A model generated the notes under the pieces. The model saw only the letters and a list, made by a program, of their open reading frames with translations, made no database searches and was not told the DNA's origin. Of a stretch of DNA of 64,000 nt, positions 1-11,655 are shown in pieces; the stretch's first letter is position 1, and each line of letters begins with the position of its first letter. This DNA comes from Impatiens glandulifera. Lineage: Eukaryota > Streptophyta > Magnoliopsida > Ericales > Balsaminaceae. The position numbers were made by a program, and so were the translations under genes. The stretch covers positions 89,266,846 to 89,330,845 of the forward strand of contig NC_061862.1 in the NCBI RefSeq assembly GCF_907164915.1, in the 5' to 3' direction.

Positions 1-147
1 TGAGAGACAACTCTTAAATATTAAAATAGGGAGGAAAGGTAGGGAAGTGAAAAAAAGTGTATCGAATGTGACAACGAATGATGTCATTGCACATGTTAAC
101 TTAGAATAGTAATACAGACGGTGTGAAAATTTTGTAATGAAAGTATA

Positions 148-1544
148 TTGAAGTGTAAAGCTAATTAAAATTGATGAATAAGTCTAATTCAAAATATTTA
201 TTTAATTCTTTTTTTCATTAATAATTTATTTCTTTTCTCTTTATTTATATATTTCTTTTCTTTTTATTTATTAGTTTATAATTATATATTTAAATTAATT
301 AATTAATTTATATATTTTTAAAATTATTGAGTGGAAAAATAATAAATATATATATAAAAAAATAAGAAGTTAAATATGAATATGATTAATATTTTTTAAT
401 TTAATCAATTGTTTTTTTTAATCTATTAATTTTTTTCCGTTAATAGCTAATTAATTTATTTATGTATTTTTAATATGAATAATAATAAGGAGAGTAAATA
501 AATCAAATTAATAAAATATATAAATGTATGTATATTTTTAAAATATATATTATTAAATATAAATAAATAAAAATTAAAAATTAAATATATATATATATAT
601 AATTAATTAAATTATTATTTCTCTCTTTAAATTTATCATTCTTATTTCATTTTAAAAATTTCTTTTTTTTTTATTTTTTTATTTTCTTATAAGATATATA
701 TTAAAAATTCACCTTGTACATAATATTATAACTTTCTCTTTTTGCATAATGTTTTCTTTGTATATAGGCCCAAGATCAATAATTTAAATTTTATTTAGTA
801 TGAATATAGTAATTTGTATTTTGAGTTGAAAATTAAGAATTTATTTTTTTTAATTTTAAATAATGTGAATATTTATAATAATTTAATAATAAAGTTAAAG
901 AGAGGAAAAATGTTAAATAATTTTTTAAATAATAAACAAAATAAGAGAGAAATTATTAAATGTGATTTGATAACATTTAAGACAATTTTATAATAAATAA
1001 TTATTTAATACTTTCCCTCTCTTTAATTTTATTATAAAATTATTATAAATATTTACCTAATTTAAAATTAAAAGAGATAAATTATTAATTTTCAACTCAA
1101 AATACATATTACTAATATTTATAATAAATTAATAGAATTTAAATTACTAATCTTCAATATATATATAAAAAAACATTATATAAAAGAGAAGGTTATAATA
1201 TTGTATATATATCTTATAAGAAAATTAAATAAAAGAAAAAGAATTTTTTTTAAAAAAAAATAAGAATGATAAATTTAAAGAAGATAAATAATAATTTGAT
1301 GAATTATATATATATATATATTTAATTTTTATTTTATATATATTTATATTTATAATTTAATATATATTTTAAAAATATACATACATTTATATATTTTATT
1401 AATTTGATTTATTTATTCTTATTATTATTATTTATATTAAAAATACATAAATAAATTATTTAACTATTAACTGTAAAAAATTAATAGATGAAAAAAACAA
1501 TTAATTAGATTAAAAACAATTAATCATATCCATATTGAACTTCT

Positions 1545-1600
<56 letters not shown>

Positions 1601-1838
1601 TTTTCCAGTTAGTACTTTTAAAAATATAAAAATTAATTAATTTAAATATATAAATTAATTAATTAATTAATTAATTAAAATATATAAATATATAATTATA
1701 AATTAATAGATAAAAAGAAAAAATATATATATAAATAAAGAGAAAAGAAAGAAATTATTAATAAAAAAAGGAAAGATAAATAAATATTTTGAATTAAGCT
1801 TAGTTATTTATCCTAATTACCTTTACACTTACGCATAT
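148..1838. repeat. Foldback (long inverted repeat), about 1.7 kb
   Basis: The left arm, starting near 148 (AAGTGTAAAG, then CAAAATATTTATTT), reappears in reverse complement at the right edge, ending near 1838. Features inside the arms pair in mirrored order (TTTGAGTTGAAAATTAA near 818 with its complement near 1090). The centre is near 990. No ORF of note lies inside and the arms are almost pure A/T with small indels. It looks like an old foldback or MITE-type element; no clear target duplication was found. Confidence 0.7.
1550..1596. repeat. (AT)n microsatellite
   Basis: Uninterrupted AT dinucleotide run in the right arm of the foldback. Similar runs occur at 13772-13829, 29080-29134, 35655-35691, 43538-43576, 49409-49434 and 56967-57001. 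Confidence 0.95.
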
Positions 1839-1965
1839 AATTATTTAAATAAAAAAATTTTAAATGATAATTGATTTAAATTGATAGTTCAATAGAATAG
1901 AGGAGTGATTGAAATAATTATGACTACCAAATAAAATTAACATATACATATATTGGTTAAGTTCT

Positions 1966-2892
1966 CACACCATGGCATGACTTTCATTGAAATCGAACGT
2001 TATCCTTCTCTTTCGCACTGTTTGGAGAGACATCATGTACATGCAATGAACATCTTTATAGAATTGAATCATTTAAAATCTTATATTATTTAGAGTGATT
2101 AATAAATTATTAAAATTAATCCTCAAATTAAAACAAATAAAATTAGAAAAAATAAAAATTAAATTAAAATTTCAACTTCTAATTATATAAAAAAAAAATG
2201 GTGAAACATACATAATTTTAGAAATCAGAATAGAATAAAAAACAATTTTATAAATATTATAAATGGTTTCTTTTATAAAAATATGATATTTTGTTTTATT
2301 AAAGAAATGATTAAAATTATAAAATAAAATATAAGAATTTCTTCAGATCTTAAGGAAAGATAGAAATAAGTAAACCAGAGAACGGATTGAGGGAATCATG
2401 CCATGTTGGTTTGATCCTCGCTCAATTATATTAGTTGTTGATGATGTCTCTTCTTGCAAAAAAAAACAACTTTAACCTAAACTGTAAATTCAAGATTATA
2501 AAAGGATTAAAAAATCATATTTAAGAGTTCACAAATAAAACATAATTTTACATTAAAATTCTCATAAAAAATACACCTATTATTTCTAACAAGTCTACAA
2601 TAGATATTATTCAAATAAAAATTTCATAAATAATGGAATAAAATTAATCGATCAATGATAAAAGAATGGTAATTATACATAAATAAAATCAATAGGAGAC
2701 CTAAATCAATTTGGTTCCCATATTGTTGCATGACTTCCATTGGAATTGGAATGTATATTCTATTTGGCCAACGATATGAGAGAATCCAATATTAATGCAA
2801 CGAATAACTTTACAAACAAAACTATTTAAAATTTTATATTATTTAGAGGGATTAACAAATTATTTAAATTAATTTTTAAATTAAAATTAAAA
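1966..2892. repeat. Diverged direct duplication, copies about 750 bp apart
   Basis: The stretch 1966-2140 (GCATGACTTTCATTG, then a TTATATTATTTAGAG block) is repeated with many substitutions at about 2721-2892 (GCATGACTTCCATTG, then TTATATTATTTAGAG). Flanking sequence is AT-rich with no coding potential. It may be two relics of one transposon family. Confidence 0.5.
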
Positions 2893-2979
2893 TGAAATCA
2901 TGAAAAATAAACGATGAATCAAGAACTCAATCTTCGATTATATAACAAATTAACAAACATAAATATCTATTTCAAAAAT

Positions 2980-3060
2980 CAAAATCGAAAAAATAGTGAA
3001 GAATTCATTTTATAATCAAAATTGAAAAAATAGTGAAGAATTCATTTTATAATCAAAATA
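2980..3060. repeat. Short tandem duplication, unit about 37 bp
   Basis: Two adjacent copies of a unit containing AATAGTGAAGAATTCATTTT. The rest of 2893-3880 is AT-rich with no gene seen. Confidence 0.8.
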
Positions 3061-3950
3061 AAAAAAGAGTATATATAATTATTTAAATAATTTTTTTAAA
3101 AATAATAATAGAATAAAATTAATAGATCAAGAAAGAGAAAAGAATTAAGATTATACATAAATAAATTAATAGAATTCAAGATTGCTTGGAATTCAGATCC
3201 AAGAGGCGGATCGAATCAAATTCTTGAAAAATATCGACTCCTACATACTCTTAACATTCAACGCTGGTCCAATTATTTCAAATTCTTAACAAAAATATTG
3301 ATACCGATTTACGGTGATGACCAACTCAAAAATCAAATAAAAAATCGTATTTAAATTTAAATTGATTTAAAATGCAATTAAAAAATTGAGAATGAATTCA
3401 ATGAATTCAAATTCGAGGAATTCGGTTGAATATTGAGTTTCATTCCAAAACCTATGTTGAAATATATTATTACAATATTAAAAATAGCTTAACCCAAGAG
3501 TTTGGTTAAGGAGAATTACTATATGAATCATAGTCTCAAGATTAAATTCATAGTCTATTTTAAGTATTTAAAAAAACAATATTTTATTATCATTATAATA
3601 ACATATAAAGTGAAAATAACAACTTAGATTTTGATAATCATTAAAATTGAATAAAAAATAATTTTGTTTACTTATATTTAATTAAAATAATTAAAAATTT
3701 TAGATAAAAAATATTAAAGTAAACTTATTATCAAATATTACTATAATTTTAATTTAAAATATTTTAAATTAGTTGAAAATAATGTTTTTTTAATATTAAT
3801 TTGAATATAATAAAAATAAAAAAATGAATTAGAGTGGGACCCATATTCGGATGATTTCTCTCTTGACTCTGGTTTTATTCTTCAACAGTGATTCATTCAT
3901 ACAACCCTAGTTCTCCCTCTCTCTTTCTCCATTTGAAAAGAACGGCGCCG

Positions 3951-6900
3951 ATGGCCGGAGCTGGTATAGAAGACGGTTTTCCGGCGGTGAAGCTTTTTAA
4001 CCAAGGCTACTCCTACACATACGACGATGTCATCTTTCTTCCTCATTACATCGACTTCCCTACCGATTCCGTCAATCTCAGCACAAATCTCTCCCGCAAC
4101 CTCTCCCTCTCAATTCCATGCGTTGCCTCTCCCATGGACACCATCTCCGAAGCTCATATGGCCGTAGCTATGGCCGCTCTTGGCGGAATCTCCATAGTCC
4201 ACTCAAACAACTCATCCTCCGAGCAAGCCGCCATTGTACGATCCTCCAAGTCTCGCCGTATCCCGTCTGTATCAGATTTAGTCATCGTATCTCCTTCCGA
4301 AACAATCGATTCGGTTCGAGATTTCGCTTCCTCTCCTTGCATTCTAGTAACCGAGTCCGGAACCAGTAAGTCGAAGATCCTAGGCTTCGTCACGAGATCA
4401 GATTGGGAATCACTGGTAAACAAAGACGTTAGAGTGTCTGAATACATGCAAAAATCGAATGTTTCAACTCTATCTGATTGCAGTTTCGAGGAAGCTGCAA
4501 GTTTCCTCGCAGCGAAAAACCTAGAGTTCGTTCCTTTGGTGAGCGAGGAAGAGGAAGAGGTTGTGGATTTGATTACAGCAGCAGATATAGAAAGAATTCG
4601 CAGTTTCCCCAAACTTGGAAAACCTTCTACTGGAGCTGATGGGAGATTTATGGTTGGAGCATCTATTGGAACGAGAGAATCAGATAAGGAGAGGTTAGAG
4701 CAGTTGGTGAAGGCTGGAGCTGATGTTATTGTGTTGGATAGTTCACAAGGAAACTCAATTTATCAGCTTGATTTGATCAAATATGCAAAGAGAACTTATC
4801 CGTCTTTGGATATTATTGGTGGAAATGTAGTGACAATGTATCAAGCTGAGAATTTGATTCAGGCTGGAGCTGATGGACTGAGAGTTGGCATGGGTTCTGG
4901 TTCCATATGCACCACGCAGGAGGTTTGTGCTGTTGGTCGAGGACAGGTAATGAAAATTGCTAATGAATCTTATTGTTACTTGTTCTTGTTTCTGTTAGCT
5001 TGATTGACTTCATTAATTACTTTGACTTCAACCATTAAATTATGTGTATTGCTGCCAAACAATGAAAGGCTAGCAATCTTTCTTCATTAAGTACTTTAAC
5101 TTGATGATACTTTATAGTTATAGAACCTTCTAGTTTTAGGTACCTCCTAGTTTACAACAAATCCACATCCCAAGCATGATTATTATAAATTATCTCCAGT
5201 GCTATCATAACACTGATTGATAGTGTGCTCTTTATTTGTTAGAGTTTTGGTGACCCGAATGGGTTTGTCCCTGACCACGGGCCAGTGGTGCGACAATAGA
5301 AAACCTGAATTTTGCAGGACACTGTTGTGGGTAGGGGATTGGGACGCTAGAATGTGTTATGTGCTAGGGTTTTAGTCGTCGTTCTTGCTTTTCTCTAATA
5401 TCCAGTTGTAACCTATTTTTTGACAGATAGTGAAAGTATTCTCCTCTACCTGTAGTTTTTTTCCTGTCTTGAGTTTCCTCTTTATTTCTTTTATCTTGTT
5501 ATCGATTTATGACACCGCTCAACTGTTAACTTCTTTGACACATTAAACATCTGTATACTTAATCTTCCATTTCCTATGGCCGTATTTGAAGCATGACGTT
5601 GGTTCTAAGTTAAAGCGGACTTGCTAATAGAGAAATTAGATTTCCTTGGTCCAGACATATCCCTTGAATCGTACCCCGGGCATAACTCTCAAGTCACAAT
5701 AAAAACCCAAAGCATGACGAACAAACCTCCAATATTCAACCCACCACGGTAGTTCAAGGAAAAAAAAATCTTGTCTAAAAGATAAAAATCTTGAGTTCGA
5801 TTCCCACTAAGAATACCCTGATTTAAGTGAGTCATGATGATGGGGTAAGAGCTTCTAGGTCCTTTCAATATCTTGCTTATCCTTTTAGCACGTTGTAGAA
5901 CCTTCGGAATGTTCTAACGCATTCTTGGAATAGTCTAGATCCTTTTGGCAAATACCATTTCTTTTGGATTTTGAGGGACCATTTGTGCTAGACATGATAT
6001 TATTTGTAATCTAGATTTATTGAGTTAGAACTTTATAAATCAATGTCTTTTTCAGGCTATGGCAGTTTACAAGGTTTCTTCAATTGCTGAAAAATATGGA
6101 GTCCCTGTAATTGCTGATGGTGGAATTTCAAATTCTGGTCATATTGTCAAGGCTTTAGTTCTAGGAGCTTCAACTGTTATGATGGGAAGTTTCTTAGCCG
6201 GAAGCCATGAAGCTCCTGGAACCTATGAATACCAGGTAAGTTTTTTTGTATATCTTCTGCAATATTTCTCCATAACAATTAACAACTCCCATAAAAACAG
6301 AATGATTGTCGAGTAAAAAAATATAGAGGAATGGGATCTCTAGAAGCCATGACTAAAGGGAGCGATGCAAGATATCTGGGTGACACAGCTAAGTTGAAGA
6401 TAGCTCAGGGAGTTGTTGGAGCTGTAAAAGACAAAGGCTCTGTTTTGAAATTCATACCGTACACAATGCAAGCTGTAAAGCAAGGATTTCAGGATCTTGG
6501 TGCATCGTCTTTGGAATCTGCTCACGATCTTCTAAGATCATCTGTCTTGAGGCTTGAGGTATGGCTTTGATCACAATACCTAATCCTCTTTTTAAGCTTT
6601 CGAATGATGTCTAGACTAATATGTGGCCATACTCATTTGTGTCTCTTTGATTTGACAATTTTTCATCTGGATCTTGATCTGGATCCAGATGGGATCTCAT
6701 TTGGAAGATCTGAAACAGATTTAGGCCTTGTTTGATTAGCCAAGTGGTTATTTTCGAATAATCTTGGTTGATATAGGTTGTAGAAAAAGGGAGAATTATT
6801 TTAAGAAATATAGGCGATTTTGATATTTTGAAATGATGAGTAGATTGTTGATGGAATAATGGGTTATTTGAAAACAATCCCAAATAACTTAGAGATTTAT

Positions 6901-7251
6901 GTTTACAATATCTTGAGATCCATACAATTTTAAGTGTTTCTATCTAAATAAGGCCTTAAAGTTATGCTGGATATTCAATTACCCCTTCTACTTACAATTG
7001 GGGACCTAAAATGTACTCAATAATGTCAATATGTCTAATTGGGAAGAGTGGAGGTCTTAATTTTGGTATAAATGTTGGTATGAATGTAAGTAAAAGGAGT
7101 AATTTGAATAATATTTCTGTGTAAAACAAGCTTTGAAGAGTATTCATTTGAATAATGTGAAATGAATTTTATATGCTAGGCCCGAACCGGAGCTGCACAA
7201 GTTGAAGGCGGAGTTCATGGGCTTGTCTCTTATGAGAAGAAATCGTTTTGA
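3951..7251 (+). CDS. IMPDH: Inosine-5'-monophosphate dehydrogenase (IMPDH), 4 exons, 501 aa
   Basis: Catalyses the NAD-dependent oxidation of IMP to XMP, the committed step of guanine nucleotide synthesis, presumably in the cytosol. Exons are 3951-4946, 6056-6235, 6301-6558 and 7180-7251; all junctions fall between codons and the joined frame has no stop. The sequence shows the N-terminal barrel motif [20 protein letters not shown], a CBS-type insert around residues 100-225, the phosphate-binding and catalytic loop GSGSICTT with the nucleophile Cys320, [20 protein letters not shown] in exon 2, and the C-terminal [15 protein letters not shown]. Length is normal for plant IMPDH. The ATG at 3951 was chosen because homologues start close to this point; an in-frame ATG at 3888 would add 21 residues. 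The CBS part is less conserved than the catalytic barrel. Intron 1 is 1.1 kb. No disabling change was seen. Confidence 0.95.
5240..5515. repeat. Possible LTR relic in IMPDH intron 1
   Basis: This part of intron 1 has higher GC content than its surroundings and the texture of a copia-type LTR U5 (AGATAGTGAAAGTATTCTCC followed by a T-rich run). No pair of termini or target duplication could be found, so the call rests on resemblance only. Confidence 0.25.
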
Positions 7252-8553
7252 AGGTGTTTTGGCGTTTTGATCGGCATTGTTTGGTGCAATAAAGTTTAAT
7301 TTATTTGTATTCACACCTTCAATTTTCATGGGAATTTTTTGAATTGATTAATATTAGTTTTAAAAGGCATCAAGTAATATTCTGGAAACATATTTTAACC
7401 AAAAAAAAATGTTATTAAATGTTTGACAAAAATAATTATTTTCAAATAAATTTATATTATGTTTTTTGGTTCAAATTAAGATCTTGAATTGGATTTCCTT
7501 GAACATGATATGTTTAATAATTTTAAATGTTTTCAAAATTAACTGACGTTTCTAGCTTTCAACTGACCATATTTAAAATAAAACTATATTATTAATTTAA
7601 ACAAAATATTATTACAATTTATTAGGTGGTTTTAAAAGCTCATTTAGATACTTATACATCTAGCATATAAAAAGTCATTTAATCGTACTATCAAAAAAAA
7701 ATGTCTCATTTAGTTTATTTAAGTTAATTTTTATTTTTTAATTTATATATTTATTAATTAAATATTAATATATTTTTTCTCTTTTTTTTTATTAATAAAT
7801 GAATTTTTTATTTTTATTTATTTTATAAAAAAATTATTATTTCTGAGTATTTATTATTAATTATTTTAATTATATAATATATATATATATGCAGGGAGGT
7901 CCGGACCTGCTGTGTAATAAGTGAGGCAATAGTCACAGACCCAAAAAAATTATAATGATATGTTCATGGGCTTATTTTTAAAAAGCCCATAAATAATAAT
8001 TGATAACCTGTCAATGATAAACTCTAACTTAATTTGTATAAAAAAAAAAACTATCTTACTTGAAGAAAAGAACCCTAACTTAATTTGTATAAAAAAAAAC
8101 TATCTTACTTGAAGAAAAGAATCGCAATTCCCATTTATCAACAAAATCAAGGAAAAAAAAATAATAAGAACAAACATTCTGGAAAAAGAAAAGGAAACAC
8201 TTCCCCCAAACCCCAAGCCCGTCGTCGATCCTCCAGCTTGCCGGAATCGGAGTAGAAAACCCGGTCGTCTCCTTCCCTAAGTTCTTGAGTTTTTTTCGTT
8301 CGTTCCAGCCTTGTTTCTCGGCACTGCGCCACTACCCACTAGAGTTCTTCCTCGGATTTCGGTGAGATTTTGGTTCGATTTACTTGATTATTTTTGGTTG
8401 TTGAGGACTTGTCTGGTGGAATGGTGGATTCACAATCTGTATTTTGCATTATTGCATAGCGGAAGTGCAACATTGTGGTTAATCATAGATTAATAGAATG
8501 TTGGTTAATCTATAAATTTTTAATGCATATTAGCATTTAGAGTTTTATCAAGC

Positions 8554-9466
8554 ATGCCTCCTATAAGAAAACAATTGTCTGGGGCAGAAAAAAGAAAGAA
8601 AAAACAAAAGGAAGATGTTTTAATTCAAAGTCAAGTAGGAAGCTTTAATAAGTATTTCACAAGCGATCAAATAGTAGAGCAAGTGAACCAGAATGACATC
8701 GATGATAAGTTGAATGATCGGGAACATGGTGAATTGAATGAATTTCGCAATGAAGACCCAAAACAGTCTGAAAATGAGAACGATGTAAGTATGCCTAAAA
8801 GTGACACTAATGGAGATATAAATCAAAAGATTTTGTTTCCTTTAAATGTTGATGATCCGGGAAATTAGGACAAAATGCAAAATATTATGGACTTTTTGGT
8901 TGAAAGAGGTCCTAAAAGATATGATGATATTTTGTTTCCTCTTGATAACACTGGAAGACATTTCAATCCATCACATTATAAGAGACAATTGACAAATGGT
9001 GAGAAAAGTGACAGAAGATGGTTTGGAGAAGTTGAAGTCTATTGATGATGATGGTCTCTTGAACTCATGTATCAATCTTCAAAAAATTTTAACACATGAT
9101 GGGCACTCCGATGTTGATGGATCAAATTTATTTCTAGAACTAAAGTTGTTAAGACATTCATTACCCGGAGAAACAAAAAGAGCGATTAATGTGCTGAATT
9201 ATTTGAAAACAATGGATGGTTGTTATCCAAATTCTTATATCGCATATCGAGTTTTGCTGACTATACCAGTTACTGTTGCATCTGCGGAAAGAAGTTTTTC
9301 AAAATTGAAGTTGATTAAAACTTATCTTCGATCAAATATGTCGCAAGAAAGACTAAATGAGTTAGCTATGTTATCTATCGATAAAAAAATTATTGAGAAA
9401 GTTGATTATGCAAACTTGATCAATACTTTCGCTTCAAAAAATGCGAGACGAGTAATATTTAAGTGA
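8554..9466 (+). pseudogene. Internally deleted hAT transposase (TTF zinc-finger type)
   Basis: The ATG at 8554 begins a basic N terminus (MPPIRKQLSGAEKRKKKQK) of the TTF-type/ZMYM-like hAT family. An in-frame TAG at 8866-8868 replaces a likely Trp codon. The same frame then continues with family-typical RGPKRYDDILFPLDNTGRHF and NGEKSDRRW up to about 9020. From there a different frame encodes the C-terminal hAT dimerisation region, with TIPVTVASAERSFSKLKLIK and ERLNELAMLSIDKK, ending at 9466. The catalytic core is missing, so a large deletion has joined the two ends. It cannot make an active transposase. The 5' region 8150-8550 looks like an untranslated leader with no other gene. Confidence 0.85.
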
Positions 9467-9573
9467 CTATGTACTAGTTTGGAACATGAATTTTATATTT
9501 TGTTTGGATCTTCTTTATTTTTTTAGTATTTACTTATGACATATTGTTTTGATGATATTTTATTTCTAGAATT

Positions 9574-9668
9574 CATGTTAAAAATACTATTATATTTAAG
9601 AGTAATGATAGGGGGCGAAAGATGTTAAAAATACTATATTTAAGAGTAATGATAGGGGGAGCGAAAGA
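9574..9668. repeat. Tandem duplication of about 48 bp at the left end of the MULE foldback
   Basis: The unit (ATGTTAAAAATACTA, TATTTAAGAGTAATGATAGG, GCGAAAG) occurs twice. It carries host flank plus the first about 20 bp of the element terminus, so the boundary itself was duplicated. Confidence 0.85.
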
Positions 9669-10853
9669 TTTGCAGCGAATGTGCAGTGAACCTATGTGGA
9701 AAGCGGCATGATTACTCAACATTTCAAATTTTATTTACCTCTCATTAATAATTTTTCTCTCTTCTTTTTATTAATCATTTATTTTTTATCTCTTCTTCTT
9801 ATTAATAATTTATTTTTATAGTTAATTTGTAAATATATATTTATATATTTTATTATTTAACTTATTTATTTATAAGAAATTTAGAATAATAATATAGGGA
9901 CAATAACAAATTAAATGAAAAAATATATATTATATTTGATAAATTAAGATAATAAAAAATTAAATATAAAAATTCTTAATTTTTTTAAATTAATTATTTC
10001 TCTCCTCTCCTTATATATAATTTATATATTTATTTATTTTTAAAACGAGTTATAATATGGAAAATAAATAAATTAAATATATAAATATATAATTTTTAAA
10101 ATTATATATTTTTTTACTTAAACTCTTTAGTAGTTGTTTTTCCTTTTTTCTACAAATTTTTATTTTTCATTATAACTTATTTTAAAAACTAATAAATAAA
10201 TTATTAATATATATAGAAGAGAGAAATAATTAATTAAAAAATTAAGAATTTTTATATTTAATTTTTTATTCTTTTAAATATATATTTATCAAATATAATA
10301 TATATTTGAAAATATATCATAGTTTGAGTTATATTTATTTTGAATATTAGTATATTTGATTTGAGTTAGTTCATATTAACAAATTTTTATTTTTTATTAT
10401 AACTCATTTAAAAACTAATAAATAAATTATTAACATATATATGTATATATATTAATAGGGGAGAGAAATAATTAATTAAAAAATTAAGAATTTTTATATT
10501 TAATTTTTTATTCTTTTAAATATATATTTATCAAATATAATATATATTTGAAAAAATATATTTTGTTATTTTTTATTTAAGTTATTACTGTCACTATTAT
10601 TATTATTTTAAATTTTATAAATAAATAAGTTAAATAATAAAATATATGAATATATATTTACAAATTAACTATAAAAATAAATTATTAATATAGATTGAAG
10701 AAGAGATAAAAAATAAATAATTAATAAAGAGAAGAGTGAGAAATTATTAATGACACGGAGAGAGGTAAATAAAATTTAAAATGTTGAGTCATCATGCCTA
10801 GTCAGCTTTCCACATAGATTAGCTGTAAATCTTTAGCTCCCCTATCATTACTC
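9644..10853. mobile_element. Mutator-like foldback MITE, 1.2 kb, 9-bp target duplication
   Basis: The terminus GAGTAATGATAGGGG at 9644 is repeated in reverse complement ending at 10853. The arms pair over hundreds of bases (GTGGAAAGC, CAACATTT, TTTTATTTACCTCTC and onward). The 9-mer TATATTTAA lies directly outside both ends (9635-9643 and 10854-10862). A 9-bp duplication with long inverted arms is typical of Mutator-like non-autonomous elements. It has no coding capacity and lies inside the hAT remnant. Confidence 0.85.
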
Positions 10854-11459
10854 TATATTTAAATCGATAAAAATATATGTATGAATATTAAGTTTTGAGG
10901 GCACCAAGTTTTGTGCTCGCCTCAGGCCTCGAAATTGCAGGTCCTATATATGAACCTTCATCGTTAATTATTTTAACTTTATATTTCTTCTTCTTTTTTA
11001 TATAAATTTTATATTAATATTAATTATTAATTATTTTAAAATTGTTTAGTCTTAATGATTAATATAACAATGTATTATTCTTTCAACAATAAAAATCCTT
11101 CAACACAAAAATAAATTAATTAATAATCAAGAATTGAATAATAATAGCAACTTATTCATCAAACATCAAAAAAGTAATAATCAAATATTAGACAAAATAA
11201 TGTTCCTTACTACTACTATAAGCCATGAATAAAATTCTTAAAAAAAAAAAATTACAATAAACATAAAATTCATAAATAAGTTGCTAATTTTTTTTTAATA
11301 ATAAGAATTTTAAGAAATTATGATAAATAAAAACAGATAAAAAAAGAAGAGAAAATAGAAAAGAGAAATTAATATAAAAATAATAAAAAATTTAAGAATG
11401 AAATAAATTACATAGTTTAATTAATAAAAAAAAAGAGGGAGAAAATATATTAATATTTA

Positions 11460-11650
11460 ATAAAGAACCTGAACGTAGGTTTAAATGATATTTTATTAGT
11501 ATATACGTCTAAGTGAGCTAATTGTATAAGTACATATGAACGTAAGTTTAAATGATATTTTATTAGTACATACGATTTAATTGAGATCGTTGTCTAATTG
11601 TTAGATCGTTGTCTAATTGAGCTAGTTGTATAAGTACATGCGTCGTCGTC
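11460..11650. repeat. Tandem repeat, unit about 75 bp
   Basis: GAACGTARGTTTAAATGATA with TTTTATTAGTAYATACG occurs twice in a row, followed by a short doubled GATCGTTGTCTAATTG. It forms the right edge of the outer foldback. Confidence 0.7.
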
Positions 11651-11655
11651 ATAGA

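Larger units (their letters stand above)
7892..10944 (+). mobile_element. Decayed hAT transposon
   Basis: The left end starts with CAGGGAGGTCCGGACCTGC and the right end is TTGCAGGTCC; GGACCTGC is shared as an inverted terminus. The 8-mer TATATATG flanks both sides (7884-7891 and 10945-10952), as expected for a hAT target duplication, although the left copy lies in a TA run and could be chance. Subterminal parts agree in kind (GTGAGGCAATAG on the left; GCCTCAGGCCTCGAAATT on the right). Inside are a broken hAT transposase and a nested Mutator-like foldback. Confidence 0.6.
7640..11655. repeat. Outer foldback interrupted by a hAT element
   Basis: Left arm 7640-7870 (GCTCATTTAGATACTTAT, then ATTAAATATTAATATATTTT and a CTCTTTTTTTTTATTAAT block) is matched in reverse complement by 11270-11655 (ATTAATATTTAATAAAG; GAGCTAATTGTATAAGTAC). 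The hAT element at 7892-10944 sits at its centre. On the right arm the terminal part is itself duplicated (near 11470 and 11530). This is most simply a foldback element that was later entered by a hAT element. Confidence 0.55.

Noticed and set aside
3888..3950. Upstream ATG that would lengthen IMPDH by 21 residues
   Set aside because: Known plant IMPDH proteins start near the ATG at 3951; the extension is probably 5' UTR, though it could not be excluded.
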